Source of the DNA: JANLQX01 sp031368215
GTDB lineage: Bacteria > Actinomycetota > Acidimicrobiia > Acidimicrobiales > JANYDT01
Direction: 5' to 3'
NCBI GenBank assembly: GCA_031368215.1
Contig: JANLRD010000224.1
Location: forward strand, 1-64,000
DNA: 64,000 nt
The notes under the pieces are model-generated. The model had not been told where the DNA came from, searched no databases, and was given only the letters and a program-made list of their open reading frames with translations. Of the stretch, positions 40,817 to 51,800 are shown piece after piece (the first letter of the stretch is position 1; every line of letters starts with the position of its first letter). The position numbers and the translations under genes are program-made.

Positions 40817-42234
40817 CCAAGACCCGGAAGTACGAAGGACGAGACCTCGGCGAGCTGCTCGAGCGCGTCCACGTCGAACATGGTGAGGACGCCAGGATCG
40901 TCGGTGCGAACCGATGCCGTTCGGGCGGCATCGCGGGGTTCTTCGCCGTCGAAAGTTTTGAAGTGGTTGTGGAGATCCCTGATGCCGCGTCGGAGCGGAC
41001 TGCGAAGCGTCGGGCCCGACGGGTCGATCGGGCGCACACGGACGGAGAAGGCGTCGTTGCGTCGACGAATGACGCAACGATTGCGAACAGTGGGTCTCGC
41101 CGCGCTCGGGTGCGCCCGTCGGCGGCAGGCGCCCCGACGGCAGTCCCCGTCGGCTCTGATCCCTCACCGGCGCTGAGCGCGCTCGTTGCCGCTGCAGACG
41201 CCGCCGAACGTAACGCGTCGCACGTAGGCCGAGATCGAACGGGTACGTCGAAGGATGACTTCTCCTCGGTCCTCGACCGAGCCGTCGCGCCAGTGTCTCG
41301 GGATGGTCGTTTCGGTCGCTGGCTCGGCGACGCTGAACCCGAGGCGGCCGCGCCGGCCGAGGAGTCGAGCGGGTGGGCTCCCCGGCGCCTCCTCGGCCGA
41401 CGCAATCGCATCGACCGGAAGCGAAGCTCGACGCGGTCTACCCGGTCGGATGGCTCCGACGATCGGGTGGTCGACATCGCCGCACTCGAACGAGCCGGGC
41501 TCGTCCCCTCGCTGGCGATGCCGCTGTCAGAAACCGGGGTGAGGCGCCCGGGCGCAATGCGCCGCGTCGACGAAGTGTCCACCGCCGAACTCATCGAGCT
41601 GGGCGTCCCTGCACGCTGGTTGCTCCACCACATCGACGGACAGCTATCCCTCGGCACGGTCCTCGGGAACCTCACGCCACCGCCGACGATGATCACCACG
41701 GCGGGGACGACGATTGCCGTTGTCGGTGAGCTCGGACTCGTCGTCGATGTTGCCCGCGCAATCTCGCTTGCGTTGCGCCAGGATCCTGTGACATGCGTGT
41801 TGCTCACCACCGGTCCGCGGCCGGAGGGCTTCCGCGGCGAGCTCGTCAACGTTATCGACGAGCTCCCTGATCGACGCGAGCAGTGGGCGCGTCGTGCAAC
41901 CGCAACCGTGGTTGCCGTCGACATCGGATTCGCCCGCCACGACATCTCGTGGGGTCGGCTTGCCGTCTCCTCCCTTCGCCCGACGATGCGCTGGGGAGCC
42001 GTGTCGGCGACCCGCAAGGCCGAGGACGTCCGAGCTTGGGCCCGCGGCGTCGGTGGCCTTCACGCGCTTGCGGTCACCGGAATGTCGGAGACGACCACAC
42101 CGGCAGCGATTCTCGAGGCAGGAGTTCCCGTCGCCCGCATCGACGGTCAGGTGGCGTCTCGCGAACTATGGCTTCGACTGCTCAATGATCGGCTCGGTGA
42201 TGCCTCCCGGCTTCCCGATCTCGTGGCGAACTGA
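40813..42234 (+). CDS. flhF: FlhF-like protein with a degenerate GTPase domain
   Basis: 473 residues. The N-terminal FlhF domain is clear (RKYEGRDLGELLERVHVEHGEDARIVGANRCRSGGIAGFFAVESFEVVVE). A long charged, disordered linker follows (about 60-220). The C-terminal NG-like domain starts near 285, but the P-loop position reads IAVVGELGLVVDVARAI instead of a GxxGxGKT motif, and the DTAGR motif is missing, so GTP binding is unlikely. FlhF normally directs the site of flagellar assembly as an SRP-type GTPase. Position after flhA supports orthology. Confidence 0.8.
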   Translation: MTKTRKYEGRDLGELLERVHVEHGEDARIVGANRCRSGGIAGFFAVESFEVVVEIPDAASERTAKRRARRVDRAHTDGEGVVASTNDATIANSGSRRARVRPSAAGAPTAVPVGSDPSPALSALVAAADAAERNASHVGRDRTGTSKDDFSSVLDRAVAPVSRDGRFGRWLGDAEPEAAAPAEESSGWAPRRLLGRRNRIDRKRSSTRSTRSDGSDDRVVDIAALERAGLVPSLAMPLSETGVRRPGAMRRVDEVSTAELIELGVPARWLLHHIDGQLSLGTVLGNLTPPPTMITTAGTTIAVVGELGLVVDVARAISLALRQDPVTCVLLTTGPRPEGFRGELVNVIDELPDRREQWARRATATVVAVDIGFARHDISWGRLAVSSLRPTMRWGAVSATRKAEDVRAWARGVGGLHALAVTGMSETTTPAAILEAGVPVARIDGQVASRELWLRLLNDRLGDASRLPDLVAN

Positions 42235-42291
42235 CAAGCGGCCCTTGCTCGCCTGTCCCGTCTACCGCCATCCCTCTTCCGACGTCGGCCC

Positions 42292-42627
42292 ATGACACCC
42301 TTCCTCCGCCTCTCCGTGAGTCTGTCTCTGACGCTGCTGGTGTGGGCCCCGAACGCCATCGACGAGCTCGGAAGTGGACCCGTCAATCTCGCGGATCTTG
42401 CTCTTCGCTTCGTCGTGACGTTCGCGTTCTTCCGAGCCTCGGTCCGGGGCGTCGCGTACCTTCTCGACTCCTACCGATCATCGGTCCCGGCGTCGAAGGA
42501 TGTGGTTCCTGCCGCGTCCCCCTCTCGAGCGCAGATGGTCGAACGACGGACAAGCCGACGACGAACAGATGGTGCGGCCAGCGCCGGGGCCGAACGCGAA
42601 CTGCCGGCTCTCTCCGACGTCCGATAG
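42292..42627 (+). CDS. Small predicted membrane protein of unknown function
   Basis: 111 residues. The first 70 hold two hydrophobic segments (FLRLSVSLSLTLLVWAPNAI and LALRFVVTFAFFRASVRGVAYLL). The last 40 are charged and Arg/Ser-rich, probably cytoplasmic. I do not recognise the family. It lies 57 bases after flhF on the same strand and may be the last gene of the flagellar operon. Confidence 0.55.
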   Translation: MTPFLRLSVSLSLTLLVWAPNAIDELGSGPVNLADLALRFVVTFAFFRASVRGVAYLLDSYRSSVPASKDVVPAASPSRAQMVERRTSRRRTDGAASAGAERELPALSDVR

Positions 42628-42974
42628 GGGTGCCGGACTCCACTCATCCGGTCTGCGGAAGCCCTCGGAGTCGGCCGAAATGTGCGGTAGTTGAAAGCTG
42701 AATCAGGCCGATGAACTTTCCGTAATGGCCAACGGGTCTTCGCGGCAACCGCTTCCCGGCGATTCCGGAGACCATCTCGGCATTCCGCAGCGGAGCGGCC
42801 GTTGAATCTTGAGGAATTCGTGAGCCGAATGGCACGTTCCTTCCTCGGCAAAAGGACAAGCTCGGTGCTACGTTTCCAACCGTTACTCTCCATCAAGGGC
42901 GCGACGTTGCTCACCACTCACTGTCGGACGGCGAAGGCATTGATGCTCACTGGATTCTCCGACCGATTCGGACG
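42628..42974 (+). promoter_or_regulatory. Gap before the histidine kinase
   Basis: 347 bases without a convincing gene. It is less GC-rich than the coding regions and probably holds the kinase promoter. Two loosely similar segments (starting near 42688 and 42801: GTTGAA, then GCCGA) are visible. I found no hairpin, riboswitch or clear -35/-10 pair. Confidence 0.3.
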
Positions 42975-44564
42975 ATGAGCGCGGCAGCGAGGTTGCGCAG
43001 TCTCCTGTCGAACCACGCGGGGTCAACTCGCGTGAAACGTGAGGGTCAAGATGACGAGTTGACGGCGATGTCGCGTCTGCACGACCAGAAGACGGCGTTG
43101 CTCTACACCGCTTCGCATGAGGTTCGCGGGTCGCTCCACGGGATTTCCGGGCTCGTTGAACGCCTTCGCGATGAGCCCTCATCGGTGGAGAAGAGTCCGC
43201 TCCTCGATGCCCTCGCCGACGCGTGCAGTGGGCTGCGGTCGACCGTGCAGCAGGTGCTTGACGTCGCCCAGTTGGAAAGTGGAGGACTCCAGCCGAGAGT
43301 CGCCGTCTTCGACATCCGCGTGTTGCTGCGCGAGGTCGGCGCTGTGGTGTCGGGCATTTCCGGTCCTGATGTCGCCGTTCGGACGTCCATTGACGAAGCA
43401 TGTTCCGTCTTCCGATTCGGTGACGCCGGTCGGATCAATCAGATCCTCACGAACATCGCCATCAACGGCGCAAAGGCGATGCAGCGCGGGGTCCTCTCTA
43501 TTCATGTCGGCGAGCTCGCCGACGGTGTGGTGCGATTCATTGTGCGGGACGAAGGTGATGGCATGCCGCCGTTTGCCCGCTCACGACTCATCGCTCAGTC
43601 CGTCGACGGGAACGTTCTGCGTCCCGATCGGCGTGAGCGCTCCGGGGACCGTCGATCGAACGGCGGTCTCGGATTGCTGATTGCCCGAGAGTTGATCGAA
43701 TCACTCGACGGTCGGGTCGACGTGAGCGTCGAGCGCGGAGCTGGGACCACGGTGCACATCGATCTCCCCCTGCCCGAGCGTGCCAGTCAACAACGGCCGA
43801 TCGCCGAGCCCGACCTCGAGTTGTCCATCAAGCGCGCCCTCATCGTGGATGATGCGCCGGAGGGGCTTCAGTTCCTCGCCCACTCCCTCGACACCATCTG
43901 CCAGAACTGTGACGCGACCATCGACTCGGAAGAGGCTCTGGCGCTGGCCCAGAGCGAACCGTACGACCTCGTGATCCTTGATGGGATGATGTCACCGCAC
44001 GACGGTGCTGATCTCTCGCGGGCGCTGCGGCGGTTCGAGACCACCCGCAACAGCGTGATCATCGTCGCCACGGGGAACGTCGAGAGCGTGAGTTCGGCCC
44101 GTTACCTTGCGGCTGGTGCCGACCTCGTCATGGTCAAACCGTTTTCACGACTCGAACTGGTGCGGGCGGTGCGTCGAACGATGGCGCTTCGGTCGGCCGA
44201 GGCGGCGGGACTCGTCATCGACCTTCGGCCGATCGATGCCGACGAGGGGTCGACGCCGATCGTTCAGCCATCCGACGTCTTCTCGGCGCCCCTGACGGTG
44301 TTCGACTCGCTTCTCGAGGGCAGGTTGCAGGCGATCCGAGACGCCTTCGAACGCCGTGACGCAAGCGCCTTCATGCGCGCTGCGCACACGCTCGGCTCGC
44401 CGGCCGTCGTGCTCGGCGTCGAAGGCCTCGGCCGTTACTGCCTGGCGCTGGAGACGATTGTCAGATCGGTCGGTCTGGAGGGCATTGGCGTCGGTGCCTT
44501 TGACCAGCTCGCCTTCCTGGCGGCGGCGCAGCGCCCGGGCGTCTTCACCACGCCTGCGTCCTGA
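42975..44564 (+). CDS. Soluble hybrid histidine kinase (HisKA-HATPase-REC-HPt)
   Basis: 529 residues. The phosphoaccepting H48 sits in ASHEVRGSLHGISGL, then the ATPase boxes NQILTNIAINGAKAM (N box), VRDEGDGMPPF (G1) and GGLGLLIARELIESL (G2). A receiver domain follows from about 288 (RALIVDDAPEG, acceptor D in LVILDGMMSPHDGA, MVKPFSRLELV). An HPt domain follows with its histidine in RAAHTLGSPAV. There is no membrane segment or recognised sensor, so the input is cytoplasmic or a partner protein. A full four-step relay is encoded in one chain. The gene converges on the response regulator gene. Confidence 0.92.
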   Translation: MSAAARLRSLLSNHAGSTRVKREGQDDELTAMSRLHDQKTALLYTASHEVRGSLHGISGLVERLRDEPSSVEKSPLLDALADACSGLRSTVQQVLDVAQLESGGLQPRVAVFDIRVLLREVGAVVSGISGPDVAVRTSIDEACSVFRFGDAGRINQILTNIAINGAKAMQRGVLSIHVGELADGVVRFIVRDEGDGMPPFARSRLIAQSVDGNVLRPDRRERSGDRRSNGGLGLLIARELIESLDGRVDVSVERGAGTTVHIDLPLPERASQQRPIAEPDLELSIKRALIVDDAPEGLQFLAHSLDTICQNCDATIDSEEALALAQSEPYDLVILDGMMSPHDGADLSRALRRFETTRNSVIIVATGNVESVSSARYLAAGADLVMVKPFSRLELVRAVRRTMALRSAEAAGLVIDLRPIDADEGSTPIVQPSDVFSAPLTVFDSLLEGRLQAIRDAFERRDASAFMRAAHTLGSPAVVLGVEGLGRYCLALETIVRSVGLEGIGVGAFDQLAFLAAAQRPGVFTTPAS

Positions 44565-44669
44565 CGTTCGCATCTCCGAAAGCCGAACTCAGGACTGCGC
44601 GGATCCATTTGGCGGCGACTTCCGCGGAGCCCTGGCAACGGCGGCGTGCGCGCCGGCCGGCGACGGAGC

Positions 44670-45488
44670 TCAGGAGATGGTGATGTCGGCCCGGATCCGG
44701 TAGCCGACTTCACGAATGGTCTGAATCAGCCAGCTGGCGCCGATGTCGGTCAGCTTGCGCCGGATGTTCGACATGTGGACCTCGACCAGGTGACTTCCGC
44801 CGTGCCACTCGGGGCCCCAGACAATCGCCTGGAGATCGGTGCGTGAAACCACGGAGTTCGAGCGCTTGGCGAGCTCGCGGAAGAGTGCAAATTCCGTCCG
44901 CGTGAGCTGGGCCGAGAGTCCGCCGATGGTGACGATGCGGGCTTGGGCGTCGATACTCAGCGCAGTATCCGCGGGCAGTTCGACGGTCGATGTTCGTGTT
45001 CTTGTCGATGGTGGTGCCGACACCATCAGCGGAGCCGTGAGCGACAGGCCGGAGCGGTCTGCGGGAGCGCCTGCCGCCAGCTTCGCGGTCGCTTCGCTGC
45101 TCTGCTTGCGTCGGGCCACCGAACGAATGCGCGCCGCGAGTTCGCGCATGGACGCCGGTTTGGTCAGGTAGTCATCCGCTCCGATCGTGAAGCCGACGAG
45201 CTTGTCCACTTCGTCGCCTCGGGCCGAGAGGATGATGATGTGCACGTCGCTGATCTCACGCAGGCGACGGCAGGTTTCGAAGCCATCGATCCCCGGGAGT
45301 CCGAGATCCAAGATCACGGCAATCGGCTGGACGTCGTTGAAGATCTCGAGTGCTCGTTCACCGTCGAGCGCCGTGTCGACGGCAAAGCCTTCGGATTCAA
45401 GCGACGTCTGCATGAGCAGAGTCACCTCGGGTGCATCGTCGACCAACAGCAGCCGTGGCCGGTCGATTGTCGGGGCGCTTACGCTCAT
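44670..45488 (-). CDS. OmpR/PhoB-type response regulator
   Basis: 272 residues. The receiver domain (1-120) has the acidic pair at 17-18 (LLVDDAPE), acceptor D61 (VILDLGLPGIDGFE) and K110 (YLTKPASMREL). A ~50-residue Ala/Ser/Thr linker leads to a winged-helix DNA-binding domain (LTRTEFALFRELAKRSNSVVSRTDLQAIVWG ... EVHMSNIRRKL ... TIREVGYRI). It probably acts with the convergent hybrid kinase and could control the giant surface protein upstream; both are inferences. Confidence 0.93.
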   Translation of the reverse strand: MSVSAPTIDRPRLLLVDDAPEVTLLMQTSLESEGFAVDTALDGERALEIFNDVQPIAVILDLGLPGIDGFETCRRLREISDVHIIILSARGDEVDKLVGFTIGADDYLTKPASMRELAARIRSVARRKQSSEATAKLAAGAPADRSGLSLTAPLMVSAPPSTRTRTSTVELPADTALSIDAQARIVTIGGLSAQLTRTEFALFRELAKRSNSVVSRTDLQAIVWGPEWHGGSHLVEVHMSNIRRKLTDIGASWLIQTIREVGYRIRADITIS

Positions 45489-45667
45489 CTGTTTCTACTG
45501 TCGCTGGAAGCGCCTTCGTGAAGACAGACGCAGGTGGACGTTGCTTGCTCGTCCGTGCGGCCCCGGAGATGTTGGTCCATGAGGACTACGAACAACGTAA
45601 CGCGAGAACGGCGTCCGGGGTTGGATATCGATCACACAAATACGATCAGAGCCTCGCCGAGCCCAGC

Positions 45668-45683
45668 AAAATCGCTTCGCGAT
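45668..45683 (-). terminator. Small hairpin after the giant gene
   Basis: ATCGC (45671-45675) pairs with GCGAT (45679-45683) around TTC. On the minus strand it follows the giant gene stop by about 30 bases and is followed by TTTT-type sequence. A weak factor-independent terminator is plausible. The rest of 45489-45710 must hold the response regulator promoter. Confidence 0.4.
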
Positions 45684-45710
45684 GGAACCTTGGAGGACCA
45701 GGGGCACCAG

Positions 45711-45818
45711 CTAGCGCGCCCGGCGTCGCCTCGACGTGTGCAGAAGAAGGGCTCCACTGGCGCCAAGCGCCAGTCCGAGCATGACGAGCGCTCCGAATTC
45801 GGCTCCGGTGAAGGCCAA
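45711..45818 (-). other. Cell-wall sorting signal (LAFTG, membrane helix, Arg tail)
   Basis: LAFTG is encoded at 45804-45818 and followed by FGALVMLGLALGASGALLL and a RRRRAR tail ending at the stop. LAxTG is the motif used by class E-type sortases, in place of LPxTG. Confidence 0.8.
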
Positions 45819-48800
45819 ACGAGAACGTACCTCGGTGTCGGGTTTCGGTGTGGTGGTGGTCGAACCGCTTCGGGGCTTGCGCGGCCCGCGACCGGGCTTC
45901 GTGGACGGGGACGCAGCGGTCGTGTCCGCGCTACCCTCGGCGACGGTCGTCGTCGCCCCCGTGTTCGGGGTGAGGCTCGTGGTTGACGCACCACGCGAGA
46001 GTTCAGTGGTTGTCGTTGCCGCCCTGGCTCCGGTCGTCGTCGTGGCGGCCGTCGAGGGCGGAACGATGAACGGGGGACCGAGCAGGTTGAGCAGTCCTGC
46101 ATCGACGTGGCGGACGTCGCCGAGGGGAAGGACGACGAGCACGCCGGTGCGGAAGGTCTTCGGATCCACATCAGAGTCCGTCGAGGCGTCACCGATCCCA
46201 CGCAACGTCACCTTCAGATCAGAGGGCACATCGAAGGCGACGATGTAGGAGCGGGCCACGATGTCGTCGAAGAGGTAGGAGCCGTCCGCGCCGCTGACGA
46301 CGGTGAGAGGCGAACCGTCGACTGCCAGCACTGGAGTGCCATCGGGGTAGAGGAGACGTGCAACCACGCCGGAGATTCCCGGCTCCCCCGTTCCCTGTCG
46401 ACCGTCGCCTGTCGTGGTCCCGTCGTTCCAGACGCGTCCTCCGAGACTGCCCTTCGGTTCGAGCCCGGCGTCGACGTCGGAGCGGTCGAGCCCCGAGACG
46501 AGGACAACGTCAGCCGCGTGAGTCACCGGATCGATGTTGGAGTCGATGAGCGCGTTGGTTCCGCCGCCGGTCGGATCACCAGCGGCAACCCCTTGAGGTG
46601 AGTGTCCGTAGCGAGGCGGCGGGTTGATCACGATGCGGGCATTGCCGGGCGCGACCCCCACGAACAGGTAGGCGCCCGCACCATCCGTCGTTGTCGTCGT
46701 AATGCGGTCGTCTGCCGTGCCGAAGAGACCGTCGGGACCGGCATGGCGGAGCGTCACCGTGACGTTCCCGACGGGCGGCTCTCCGGCGTCCTGCATGCCA
46801 TCGAGGTCGTCGTCACGCCAGACGTAGTTGCCGATGCTGATGGGCGTGTAGAGACCACCGTCGACGTCGCGGTCATCCGAGGTCGTGGATACCAGATCGA
46901 TGTTCGCCCGGAGCTCGAACGACGCCGTGGAACCGTTGGCCGTGGCATCGGAGTCGGTCGCCCTGGTGCCGGCGGCCACAGTGGTCGCGGTGGCAACCAT
47001 TCCTGGCTTCGCGAAGGTCACGGTGTAGTTGCCGGGCCGCAGGGTGTCGATGAGCCACCCGCCTGCGGATCCGGCTGTCGAGGACGTAATGGTGCTGCGA
47101 CTGACCACCGCGCCACGGTCGTCGATCCCGGCGAGGGTCACCGAGACGCCGTCGATGCCGGGCTCGCTGGGGTCCTGGATGCCATTGCCGTTGAGGTCGT
47201 CCCATACCCGGTCGCCCACGGCGACGGGTGCGAGTTCACCGAACCGTCCGACCGGTGTCTGTTCTCCTGGAGCGAGGACGACGCCGCTCACGACGTCGTC
47301 GCCGATCGTTCCGTGCACCGATGACGTGTCGAGTCCGTCCATCCAACCTGCGGGCTGGCCCTCGGTCACGGTGTAGCCGGTGGCATCGGACGCGAGGAGG
47401 TCGAGGAACGAGTACGTACCGTCGCTGAGTGTCGTCGCCGTGCGGGTGACGGCGTTGTTCGCCCGGTCGTTGCCCGTGAGCGTGATTGTCACGCCGGCGA
47501 TACCGGGTTCACTGCTGTCCTGTACTCCGTTGTTGTTGGCATCGGAGTACACCGTGCCGATGATGGCACCGAGCGTCTCGCCGAAGTTGACGCCCGTCAG
47601 GCCGGTTGCCGGAACCGTGAGCGAGGTCAGCGTGTTCGGGGTCGACGATCCGTAGTTGAGAGGTTGGATCTCCTCGACGGTGTAGGTCCCCGGGGCGACG
47701 TTCGGGAAGCTGTACGAGCCGTCCCCGAGTGTCGTGGTCCGAGCGACTTCCGCTCCGTTCGAGTCCCGCAACACGAGTGTCACGCCGAGCACCCCAGGCT
47801 CACCGCTGTCCCGGACACCGTTTGCGGTGAGACCATCGGCGCCGCGGTCCACGAAGACCACGCCGGAGAGCGTCGTGGTGACGGCTGCGGACGGTACCCG
47901 TTCACCGAAGGTGTACCCGGTTGCCTGGACGTCGAGCGGCAGGCTTATGTCGACAATCACATCGTTGCCGACTCCACCCCCGGCGGTGCCCGCGGCGTCC
48001 TGTCCATCGGACCATCCGGATGGCTGGGTTTCGGTGAGGGTGTAGACACCGGCGGGGAGATCGGTGAAGGCGTAAGACCCGTCAGGCGAGGTGGTCATCG
48101 TGCGGGTGACGGCATTTCCGGCAGCGGTCGTGCCGTTCAACGTCACCGTGACACCGCTGATGCCCGGCTCCGCCGGACCGACGACCGACGTCCGTCCACC
48201 GCTACCGTCGACGTCGTTGTACACCGATCCGGCGATCGACGACAGCGTGTCGCCGAAGTCGATGTCCGAGACTCCGCCGCTTGCCGGTGCGGTGATCGCT
48301 TCGGTGTTTGTCGAGCGCAGCGATGAACCGAAGCCGACCGGCTGCACCTCGGTCACGGTGTACGACGCGCCCGGCGTGAGGCCCGTGAACAGGTAGGTGC
48401 CGTCGGCGCCCGTCATCGCCGTGCCGATGAGGGCTCCGGTGCCGTCGCGCAACTGCACGGCCACCCCGACGATGACGCCGTCGCCGGGTCCTGCGCTGGA
48501 GTTCCGATCCCGATCGAGGAAGACGGTGCCGCGGACGAAGACCGTCGTCGGCAGGGTTTCCTGCTCGCCGAAGAGATGACCGGACGAGAGGCCACCGGGG
48601 GTGACCACGATCGCCGTGATGGTGTCGGCTCCGGCGGCGCCGGTCGAACCTGCGGTGTCGATGCCGTCGCCGTACCCGGTGGGTTGGGTCTCGATGACGC
48701 TGTACGTTCCGGCCGGAAGACCCGTGAACACGAAGGAGCCGTCGGGTCCTGTCGAGGTCGACGCAGACACCGGCACGCCGTTCACGTCGACGCCGCTCAG

Positions 48801-51800
48801 ATTCACGCTCACGCCGCCGATGCCGCGTTCGGCCGATGTTGGCGCCTTCGCCCCGTCGTTGTTCGCATCGACGTAGACGAAGCCGGTCACCGACGCGGTG
48901 GTCTCGCCGAAATTCACCCCGGCGAGGCCCGCAGGCGGAACACTAAGTGTGCTGAGGATGTCCGGTGTCGAGGATCCGTACGCCGTTGGCTGCGCTTCGC
49001 TCACGGAGTACGTGCCGGGCGCGAGATTGGTGAACGCGTAGGAGCCGTCGGGGTTGGTCACGGTGGTCGAGACCGACGCACCCGTGGAGTCGAGCAATGT
49101 GAGTACGACACCGCCGAGGCCGGCTTCGCCGGCATCGATCGACCCGTTTGCGTTGCGGTCGATCCAGACCGATCCCCGAAGTGACGTCGTCGTGCCGGTT
49201 GTGCCGACACCGAGCCGCTCGCCGAAGTTCTGGTTCGACAACCCGCTGCCGGGCACGATGGCCGAGGGAATCGAGTCCGGTGTCGTCGAGATGTATCCCG
49301 AAGGCTGTGTCTCCGCCACGGAGTACGTTCCCGGCGCGAGGTTGGTGAAGCGGTACCTGCCATCCGGGCCGGTGAGCGTCGTGTCGATCACCACGTTCGA
49401 AGAGTTTCGAAGGGTGAGGAGCACGCCCGCCAGGCCGGCCTCGCCGCTGTCGATCGTTGCCGACGAGTTGGCATCGACCCACACCACGCCCTCGAGGAAT
49501 GCCGTGCCCGCCGGCGTGGGGCGGACCTTCTCGCCGAAGTCGTACCCCGCCCCGATCGCTTCAACGGGAAGCGCGATGGCGGCGATCACATCGTTGCCGA
49601 GCGTTCCCGCGTTGGCCGACGGGTTCGGTCCGGTGATCGCGCCGACCGCGTCGAGCCCGTCGAGGTACGCCGATGGTTGGGTTTCCGAGATGCTGTACGT
49701 CCCCGCCAACAGGTCGTCGAATCGGTACGCTCCGTCCAACGCCGTGCTCGTCGTACGGTTCACAGCGGCGCCGTTGGCGTCGGTGCCGCTGAGCGTTACG
49801 GTAACGCCGGCGATGGCCGCTTCGCCGGGTGCCTGTCTGACGCCGTCATTGCTCGTGTCGACGTAGACCTGGCCGGCGAGTGACGCGCCGATCTCGCCGA
49901 AGTTGACGTTGGCCAGGCCGCCGGTCGATACCGTAAGTGGACTTAGGGTATTTGGTGTTGTCGACCCGAGCCCATTGGGTTGGGTCTCGACGATCCGGTA
50001 TGTCCCCGGCCGGAGTCCGGCGAACGCGTACGTCCCGTCGGGAGCTGTGGTCGTCGTACCCACGAGGTTGTTCAATGCGTCGAACAGCGTCAGCGTCACA
50101 CCACCGAGACCGGGCTCGCCGCTGTCCGGCGATGAGCCTGATCGGTTCCGGTCGAGGAAAACCGTGCCGTTGAGGGTCGCGCCCGTGACGGTGGGGCGGA
50201 CGAGCTCGCCGAAGTCATACCCGACGCCGAGCGACGCGACACCCGGCGGGAGAACGATCGACCCGATCGCATCCGTGGGCACGAGCACACCCGTGCTCGA
50301 TCCGTTGACCGTACCGACATGCTCACGTCCGTCGTCGTACGCGCCGGGCTGGGTCTCGGTGACGGTGTAGGAACCTGCGGGAACACCGGTGAACACGTAC
50401 GAGCCGTCCACACCCGTGGTCGTCGTACGGCTGAGTGCGGCGCCGAGCGCGTCGGTTCCGTTCAGGGTCAAGACCACGCCGGACACTCCTGTCTCGGTCG
50501 GGTCCGCGATGCCGTCGTCGTTGGTGTCGATGACGACGCGTCCACTGAGGGACGAGAGCGTCTCACCGAAGTTCTGGTCGCTTCGACCGGTCGGTGGCAC
50601 GTTGAGATTGGCGATCAGGTTCGGCGTCGACGAGCCGTGCGTCGTCTTCTGGGTCTCACGAACCGAGTACACGCCAGCCGGCAGTACCGCACCGGCGTTG
50701 TTGGTTCCGAGGTTGGTGATTCGGAAGGTGCCGTCGGCTGCGCTGGTGACCGAGGCGACCACGCTGCCGGCGTTGTTCAGCAACTCGATCGTCCAACCGC
50801 CGAGCCCGGTGTCCCCGGTGTCGAGGGAGCCGTTCGCCGCGTTGTCGAGAAACACGAGTCCGGCAACGAACGCGCCGGTTGGTGGCACCCGGCTCTCGGC
50901 GAAGTCATATCCGACGCCGGCCCCTGCGGCCGGAATCGTGATCGCCGTGACGGTGTCGTTGCCGAGCGTTCCTGCGTTGACGGCGTTGACCGTGCCGACG
51001 CTGTCGATCGCGTCGGTGTACCCGCCCGGCTGGGTTTCGCTCACGGCGTAGGTACCGGCGAGCAGGTTGTCGAATTGGTATGCACCCGTGGCATCGGTCG
51101 ATGTGGTGCGGGAAACGGGACCGTTGACGTCGGTACCCGTGAGGGTGATGGAAACGCCGCTGATGCCCGTGCTCTCGCCCGCTTGACGCACACCGTCGTT
51201 GGTCGTGGCCACGTAGACGTGACCGGCAAGTGATCCGGCGGTCTCACCGAAGTTGATGTTCGCGACACCCTCCAGAGGTACGGTCACCGTCGGGATCACG
51301 TTCGGCGTGGAGGAGCCGTAGCCGTTCGGTTGTGTTTCGGTCACGGAGTACGAGCCGGGCACGAGGTTGGTGAAGACGTAGGTGCCGTCGGGGTTCGTCA
51401 CGGCGGTGGCGATCACGTTGTTCCCGGCGTCGCGGAGGGTGATGGTGACCCCGCCGAGCCCGGTGTCGCCGGAGTCGATCGTCCCGTTGCCCGCGGCGTC
51501 GATGAACACGCTGCCCGAAAGCGACGTGGTGTTCTGACGTTCCCCGAACAGGTAGGTGGAAGCGTCGATTCCCGCACCGATCGAGATCGCCGCGATCCGG
51601 TCGTTGGTGACTGTTCCCCCAGCGGTTCCGGCGGTGTCGCGCCCGTCGGCGTAGGACGGCGGTTGCGTCTCGACGACGGCGTACGTCCCGCTCAGCAGGT
51701 CGGTGAACGTCCACGCCCCGGACGCATTGCTCACCGTCGTGCGGCTGACGGTGCTTCCACTCGCATTGACGCCTGACAGCGTGATGGTCACGCCGGAGAT

